NCBI RefSeq assembly: GCF_026126425.1
Contig: NZ_JAFMPW010000008.1
Location: 147,227-211,226 of the forward strand
Source of the DNA: Muriicola sp. Z0-33
GTDB taxonomy: Bacteria > Bacteroidota > Bacteroidia > Flavobacteriales > Flavobacteriaceae
DNA: 64,000 bases
Direction: 5' to 3'
The notes beneath the pieces were generated by a model that worked only from the letters and a program-made list of their open reading frames with translations, was not told the origin of the DNA and did not search any database. How positions within the stretch are numbered: the stretch's first letter is position 1; every line of letters begins with the position of its first letter. Positions 59,337 through 64,000 of the stretch are shown here, piece by piece. The translations under genes and the position numbers were made by a program.

Positions 59337-59807
59337 ATGAAGTATGCCCGATTAACCAAGCAGCAATTGGAAGAATTGCATCCGGAATTCATTAACTTTT
59401 TGGCCACCCAATCTATAACTGCCGAGGAGTGGAATACAATTAAAACAAATACCCCGGAGGTTGCAGAGGAGGAGTTAGATGTATTCAGCGACCTGGTCTG
59501 GGAAGGCGTACTGAGTAAAGTAGAATATCTGGAGAATATCTCGGCCATGCAGATGCATCTGTTTTATACTGCGGAAAAAGAGATGAAGTTGCTGTCTGTA
59601 AAAGTTATGAATCCAGAAATAGATCTTACAACTCAGCAGGGCTTTACCTGGTTTAAGAAAAACTGGCAATCCGACTTTGTAGAATACCTCACCGCTTCCA
59701 AGATGTATACGGACGATAAAAATCTGGACAAATTTAAACTGATACAGCAGGGAGCTATAATAACTAAAGGGGAATTATTCCAGTGGTTTGATAAAATCAT
59801 AGAATAA
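59337..59807 (+). CDS. DUF6495 family protein
   Basis: A 156-residue cytoplasmic protein starting MKYARLTKQQLEELHPEFINFLATQSI, which I recognise as the DUF6495 pattern of flavobacteria. It is mostly alpha-helical and acidic and ends GELFQWFDKIIE. The family has no known function. It is 28 bases upstream of hisS and probably cotranscribed with it. Confidence 0.7.
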   Translation: MKYARLTKQQLEELHPEFINFLATQSITAEEWNTIKTNTPEVAEEELDVFSDLVWEGVLSKVEYLENISAMQMHLFYTAEKEMKLLSVKVMNPEIDLTTQQGFTWFKKNWQSDFVEYLTASKMYTDDKNLDKFKLIQQGAIITKGELFQWFDKIIE

Positions 59808-59835
59808 GGCGATATTTACAATTCTAATCTAAACA

Positions 59836-61212
59836 ATGGCACAGAAACCTTCCATTCCCAAGGGCACCAGAGATTTTACACCTTCAGATATTGCCCGGAG
59901 AAATTATATCATCAATATCATAAAAAAGCATTTTGAGTTGTACGGATTTCAACCTATTGAAACTCCGTCATTTGAGAATTTTGATACTTTGATGGGTAAA
60001 TATGGTGATGAAGGAGACAGATTGATATTTAAGATTTTAAACTCCGGAGATTTTATTAGCAAGGTAGATGACGTTACCTATAGCTCAAAAAAATCGGCTT
60101 CCCTAATGCCGAAAATTTCGGATAAAGCCCTGCGTTATGATCTAACCGTCCCCTTTGCCCGATACGTTGTGATGCATCAGAACGACATCACCTTCCCATT
60201 TAAAAGATATCAGATTCAGCCGGTTTGGAGGGCCGACAGGCCTCAAAGAGGAAGGTTTAGAGAATTTTACCAGTGCGATGCAGATATAGTAGGGGCTAAT
60301 TCCCTATTACAGGAAGTAGAACTGGTGCAATTGTACGATGCGGTTTTTAGCGAAATGAAATTAGAGGGGGTGGCCATTAAGCTTAATAACCGCAAAATCC
60401 TCTCGGGCATAGTAGAAGTTATCGGCGCCCCCTATCATTTGGTAGATTTTACCGTTGCATTAGACAAATTGGATAAAATTGGTAAGGATAAAGTAATTGA
60501 GGAGATGCTGAATAAAGGTATCTCTGAGCAGGCTATACAAAAGGCAGCACCTCTGTTTTCATTGTCCGGTTCTGATTCGGAACAATTAAATGCCCTGGAA
60601 AAGTTCCTTAAGACTTCTGAAATAGGACTAAAGGGAGTAAAGGAACTGCAGTTCATTATTGATACTATAAAACAACTGGGGCTAAAGACATGTTCGCTTG
60701 CTATAGATGTAACCCTGGCCCGTGGCCTCAATTATTACACAGGAGCCATCTTTGAAGTGGCTGCTCCTAAAGACATTACCATGGGTTCAATAGGGGGAGG
60801 TGGCAGGTACGATGACCTTACAGGGATGTTTGGGTTAAAAGACGTTAGCGGAGTAGGTATATCATTTGGCCTGGAAAGGATTTTTCTTGTTCTGGAAGAG
60901 TTAGGGCTTTTTCCTGAGGAGATTTCGCAAAGCCTTCAGGTACTCTGTATAAATTTTGGGGAAGAAGAAGCCCTCGCTTCCATGAGACTTATTGGTGCAT
61001 TAAGGAATTCCGGAATCAAGGCCGACCTTTATCCCACCAGCACAAAAATTCAAAAGCAATTTAAATACGCGAACAGCAGAAATGTTCCATGGGTAATTTC
61101 AATTGGTGAGCAAGAATTGGCTTCCGCTACTTTTGTCGCTAAAGATATGGTCAAAGGAGAACAGCAATCCTATAAGTTAGACGATATAGCCACTTTTGTA
61201 AAAAGCCTATAA
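59836..61212 (+). CDS. hisS: Histidine--tRNA ligase
   Basis: A 458-residue class II aminoacyl-tRNA synthetase that charges tRNA-His. Motif 1 is near residues 35-60 (FQPIETPSFENFDTLMGKYG). Motif 2 contains PVWRADRPQRGRFREFYQCD (about 131-150). The histidine-specific blocks are ARGLNYYTGAIFEV (about 296) and SIGGGGRYDDL. A C-terminal anticodon-binding domain ends it. The last 6 bases overlap the converging Nudix gene. Confidence 0.96.
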   Translation: MAQKPSIPKGTRDFTPSDIARRNYIINIIKKHFELYGFQPIETPSFENFDTLMGKYGDEGDRLIFKILNSGDFISKVDDVTYSSKKSASLMPKISDKALRYDLTVPFARYVVMHQNDITFPFKRYQIQPVWRADRPQRGRFREFYQCDADIVGANSLLQEVELVQLYDAVFSEMKLEGVAIKLNNRKILSGIVEVIGAPYHLVDFTVALDKLDKIGKDKVIEEMLNKGISEQAIQKAAPLFSLSGSDSEQLNALEKFLKTSEIGLKGVKELQFIIDTIKQLGLKTCSLAIDVTLARGLNYYTGAIFEVAAPKDITMGSIGGGGRYDDLTGMFGLKDVSGVGISFGLERIFLVLEELGLFPEEISQSLQVLCINFGEEEALASMRLIGALRNSGIKADLYPTSTKIQKQFKYANSRNVPWVISIGEQELASATFVAKDMVKGEQQSYKLDDIATFVKSL

Positions 61213-61755
61213 GCGCAATTTTATGGCCTTTATGACTCTTTTATAATAATCACTGCCATGGGGTACATATTTGTCTGGTTTGGCCAGACCAAAAGTCTCT
61301 TCTGCCAATTGGATCATCGGAATAAGTGCCAAAGCAGCCACCTCACTATCTTGTTTTTTCAGGGCAGCTAAAGAGACTTTCAGTTCACATAAAAAAGTAT
61401 GATGAAATTCGGAGTCGGTGAACCCCGGTCCATGTTGGTGTACGGCTTTAAACACCCCAATTTTTTCCAGGCCCTGTTCGTTAATTTTTAGTCCTATTTC
61501 TTCTTCAACTTCTCTTAAGGCCGAGGTTTTAATTTCTTCTCCTGCCCCAACATGTCCGGCAACGGAAACATCCCATAAGAGGGGATGCGTAGTTTTATTT
61601 TCGCTGCGCTGTTGAATAAGAATCTGTCCGTTCGGAGTATAGCACCAGATGTGCACAGTTGGGTGAAACCAACCATTTTTGTGCGCCTCCGATTTTAGGG
61701 CAGTCCTCCCTGTCGGATTTCCATCATCATCTAATATGTCTATTAGCTCATCCAA
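61207..61755 (-). CDS. Nudix hydrolase
   Basis: A 182-residue Nudix protein. The box GX5EX7REUXEEXGU is complete, from GHVGAGEE to REVEEEIG (about residues 65-87). The N-terminal layout (MDELIDILDDDGNPTGRTALKSEAHKNGWFHPTVHIW) resembles Idi-like Nudix proteins often labelled isopentenyl-diphosphate isomerase, but a general nucleoside-diphosphate-type hydrolase is as likely. It converges with hisS with a 6-base overlap. Confidence 0.88.
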   Translation of the reverse strand: MDELIDILDDDGNPTGRTALKSEAHKNGWFHPTVHIWCYTPNGQILIQQRSENKTTHPLLWDVSVAGHVGAGEEIKTSALREVEEEIGLKINEQGLEKIGVFKAVHQHGPGFTDSEFHHTFLCELKVSLAALKKQDSEVAALALIPMIQLAEETFGLAKPDKYVPHGSDYYKRVIKAIKLRL

Positions 61756-61835
61756 CTTCTACAATTCAATTAAGGCTCAGATCTATATCTCCCCCAAAAT
61801 AAGGAAAGGTTTAGGCCAGCCAACAGTCCGAAGGG

Positions 61836-62924
61836 TTAGTCGAAATAACTAAAGGTCTCGCCCTCTTTTATATTTAGCAGCGTCTCATAGATTAACCGAA
61901 TTACGTTCTCTACGTCATCTCTATGCACAGTTTCTACTGTTGTATGCATATATCTCAGGGGTAAAGAAATTAAGGCCGATGCAACCCCGCCACCACTATA
62001 GGCAAAAGCATCTGTATCTGTGCCAGTAGAGCGGGAGGCGGCCATGCGCTGGAAGGGAATTTTTTTGGCTTCGGCCGTCTCAATAATGCGTTCCCTTAAT
62101 TTATTCTGAACAGCAGGTGCATAGGAGATTACAGGGCCACTTCCCATTTCCGTAAGCCCCTGTGTTTTCTTTTCTATCATGGGAGTGGTCGTATCATGGC
62201 AAACATCTGTAATAATCGCCGCATTAGGTCGTATAGTTTCGGAGATCATCTCCGCACCCCTCAGGCCAATTTCTTCCTGTACAGAATTCGTTATATAAAG
62301 ACCAAAGGGAAGTTTCTTTTTATTCTCATGTAAAAGGCGGGCTACTTCGGCTATCATAAATCCACCAGCTCTGTTGTCTATGGCTCTGCAAACAAATTTA
62401 TCCTTATTTAGAATTTTAAATTCATCGGGGTAGGTGATTACACATCCTACATGCACCCCCATTTTTTCAACTTCATCTTTATCTTTGGCACCGATGTCGA
62501 TAAATATATTATCTAGTTTCGGAGGTTGTTCTTTGCTTTTATCGCGGGTATGAATTGCCGGCCAACCAAAGATGCCTTTTACCATGCCATTCTTGGTATG
62601 AATATTTACCCATTTAGAAGGGGCTATCTGATGATCGCTACCGCCATTTCTAATGACATATAGCAATCCGTTATCTGTTATATAATTAACATACCATGAG
62701 ATTTCATCAGAATGGCCTTCTATTACCACCTTGTATTTGGCGTCGGGGTTAATTACCCCAACTGCAGTTCCATAGGTATCTGTGATAAAGGTGTCTACGT
62801 AGGGTTTAAGGTAGTTCATCCACAGTTTCTGACCCTCCCATTCATATCCGGTCGGGGCAGCATTATTAAGGTATTTTTCAAAAAAATCTAATGACTTTTT
62901 GGTGATGATCTTATTTGTGCTCAT
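61836..62924 (-). CDS. M42 family metallopeptidase
   Basis: A 362-residue di-metal aminopeptidase of the M42 (FrvX/TET-like) family. Metal ligands and catalytic residues fit: His in EGHSDEISW (about 70), Asp in RAIDNRAGG (about 182), the Glu pair in VQEEIGLRGAE (about 217-224), Asp in TDVCHD (about 240) and the late His in MHTTVE. Members form large tetrahedral complexes and trim peptides released by other proteases. It is cytoplasmic. Confidence 0.93.
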   Translation of the reverse strand: MSTNKIITKKSLDFFEKYLNNAAPTGYEWEGQKLWMNYLKPYVDTFITDTYGTAVGVINPDAKYKVVIEGHSDEISWYVNYITDNGLLYVIRNGGSDHQIAPSKWVNIHTKNGMVKGIFGWPAIHTRDKSKEQPPKLDNIFIDIGAKDKDEVEKMGVHVGCVITYPDEFKILNKDKFVCRAIDNRAGGFMIAEVARLLHENKKKLPFGLYITNSVQEEIGLRGAEMISETIRPNAAIITDVCHDTTTPMIEKKTQGLTEMGSGPVISYAPAVQNKLRERIIETAEAKKIPFQRMAASRSTGTDTDAFAYSGGGVASALISLPLRYMHTTVETVHRDDVENVIRLIYETLLNIKEGETFSYFD

Positions 62925-62994
62925 GTATATGTGTTTAGTTCACAAACTTAGCAATATTCACTTTTATTTAATAACACAATAGTATGTTTATCAT

Positions 62995-63002
62995 TAATTT
63001 TG
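62995..63002 (+). promoter_or_regulatory. -7 promoter element of the DUF4294 gene
   Basis: TAATTTTG, a full TAnnTTTG match 27 bases before the ATG at 63029. It rules against the in-frame start at 62984. Confidence 0.55.
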
Positions 63003-63028
63003 GCAGGACTTTTGTTTTTTTACCAATT

Positions 63029-63715
63029 ATGAGGAAGTGGAATTTGTTTTGGTGTTTTGGACTACTGGCATTTATGTGCACGGCGCAGGTGGAGGAAATT
63101 CCGCTTGATTCTGTCTCAGAAAAGATGATCATTGTTGAGGGGGATTCTATTTTCAAGAGCTCTATAGCACTTGATGAGGTGTACATTTTTGGAAAGCTCG
63201 AATTTGAATCCTACAAGGAGAAACTCAGGTATTATATACTAAGGAGAAAAACGATAAAGGTGTACCCTTATGCCAAGTTGGCTTCGGAACGTTTGGTTGA
63301 ACTCAATGATAGTCTAAGTAGAATTAAGAAGAAAAGGAAGCGAAAAAAGTATACCAGGCATGTGCAGAAATTCATTGAAGAGGAATTTTCTGAGGAGCTT
63401 AAAAAACTTACACGTACAGAAGGGCAAATTTTGGTAAAACTTATCTACAGGCAGACGGGAAAAACATCCTTTAATTTGGTAAAGGAGTTGCGAAGTGGCT
63501 GGCGGGCGTTTTGGTATAACACCACTGCAAAGATGTTTAAGATTAGTATTAAGGAAGAATACCATCCGGAAAGTGTGCATGAAGACTATCTTATAGAGGA
63601 CATATTGCAGCGGGCATTCGCATCTAAAAGGCTTGATAGGCAGGAGTCTGTGCTCGATTATGATTACGCCTCGCTGACCAATAAATGGAACAAGAACGCA
63701 AAGCAAAAAAAATAG
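63029..63715 (+). CDS. DUF4294 domain-containing secreted protein
   Basis: A 228-residue exported protein (signal peptide to about 20, ending CTAQ). The DUF4294 pattern is seen in LDEVYIFGKLEFESYKEKLRYYILRRKTIKVYPYAKLASERL and in GQILVKLIYRQTGKTSFNLVKELRSGWRAFWYNTTAKMF. It is very basic in the middle (KKKRKRKKYTRH). Function unknown; it diverges from the M42 peptidase gene. The ATG at 63029 is chosen because the promoter lies after the earlier in-frame ATG. Confidence 0.85.
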   Translation: MRKWNLFWCFGLLAFMCTAQVEEIPLDSVSEKMIIVEGDSIFKSSIALDEVYIFGKLEFESYKEKLRYYILRRKTIKVYPYAKLASERLVELNDSLSRIKKKRKRKKYTRHVQKFIEEEFSEELKKLTRTEGQILVKLIYRQTGKTSFNLVKELRSGWRAFWYNTTAKMFKISIKEEYHPESVHEDYLIEDILQRAFASKRLDRQESVLDYDYASLTNKWNKNAKQKK

Positions 63716-63843
63716 TTGCGGAAATCATTAAATTCTCTTAACTTTACTAGCCTTTTTTGATAGCCATACACAGGCAAGAAACTAGTTTCTAGCTGGTTAA
63801 TATTTGCGTCAAAAAAAAATATAAAAATTACCATAAAATTTAG

Positions 63844-63872
63844 TTGCATTTAAAAAAAGTGCTCTATATTTG
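63844..63872 (+). promoter_or_regulatory. Strong promoter, probably of an rRNA operon
   Basis: TTG at 63844-63846, an 18-base gap, and TATATTTG at 63865-63872 form an ideal Bacteroidota promoter. An A/T-rich stretch just upstream (63808-63840) could act as an UP-like element. Confidence 0.75.
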
Positions 63873-64000
63873 CAGCCGCTTTGAGAGGGATGTTTTCTTG
63901 GGGTGTTTAAGATAGTTCATTGACATATTGGCAGACAGCGTTTTTCTTTAGATTTTCATTTATGGGGATTTAGGGAGGAATTAGAATCATTTAGATTTAG
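63873..64000 (+). ncRNA. Predicted rRNA operon leader (continues past the window)
   Basis: The 128 bases after the strong promoter hold no ORF and contain GTTCATTGACATATTGG at about 63917-63933. I recognise this from the leader ahead of 16S rRNA genes in flavobacteria, where it contributes to processing or antitermination. The 16S gene would start within a few hundred bases beyond the window. This is recognition of a leader from memory, with no rRNA sequence inside the window. Confidence 0.55.

Overview
The window is about 64 kb of chromosome from a member of the Bacteroidota, almost certainly a marine-type Flavobacteriaceae. The evidence is the recurring TAnnTTTG promoter element, the families present (DUF4199, DUF4252, DUF4294, DUF5777, DUF6263, DUF6495, an Oar-like TonB receptor, S9 and S41 peptidases, a serB-serA fusion, a CarB without its allosteric domain, type B L31), and lipoproteins with SPII lipoboxes. 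It is mostly core genome. I saw no insertion sequence, prophage, CRISPR array or tRNA. The GT2 gene at the left edge is cut by the window. The right edge ends in what looks like an rRNA operon promoter and leader.

Layout: 1-8.5 kb holds a GT2 glycosyltransferase, DUF4199, L31, a GlmU-like nucleotidyltransferase, MtaB, a small GNAT protein, an alpha/beta hydrolase, an MltD-like transglycosylase and a TPR/DUF6263 pair. 8.6-11.8 kb holds rpmH and carB. 11.9-14.9 kb is an ECF-sigma module: YceI, two mono-haem lipoproteins and a DUF5777 barrel, with a symmetric divergent ECF promoter. 15-21.4 kb holds an S9 peptidase, a VOC protein and the oxidative pentose phosphate genes gnd / zwf-pgl. 21.4-28.1 kb holds rmuC and a vitamin B12 uptake locus: ABC ATPase, permease and binding protein on the minus strand, and a TonB receptor behind a cobalamin riboswitch on the plus strand. 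28.2-32.6 kb holds an S41 peptidase diverging from a second ECF-sigma / anti-sigma-like / triple DUF4252 operon. 32.7-46.4 kb holds an MscS channel, purB, a sirtuin, trmH, small stress and enzyme genes, a GH13 amylase, a DEAD-box helicase with a structured leader, rdgB, an ICMT-like methyltransferase, the SatD-DUF3307 pair and a GH5-like lipoprotein. 46.6-64 kb holds serB-serA, rlmH, a nadC-YihY-DUF2147-priA run, a LytTR regulator, rpsF-rpsR-rplI, an Oar-like receptor, DUF6495, hisS, a Nudix protein, an M42 peptidase, DUF4294 and the predicted rRNA leader.

The most unusual signals are these: (i) a perfect 30-bp palindrome at 12892-12921 whose halves form two mirror-image ECF-type promoters (TGTAAC-N16-CATCTAA) driving the sigma gene one way and the cytochrome-lipoprotein/YceI operon the other; (ii) a second ECF promoter, TGTAAC-N16-CGTC, in front of the sigma/DUF4252 operon; (iii) a B12-transporter ATPase whose frame has no canonical start unless one A is added to an A-run just after an ATG; (iv) a SatD-like protein carrying nucleotide-cyclase-like signatures and a C-terminal HTH, translationally coupled to DUF3307 and preceded by three TTAGCT motifs; (v) a DEAD-box helicase leader with mutually exclusive pairings at the start codon.
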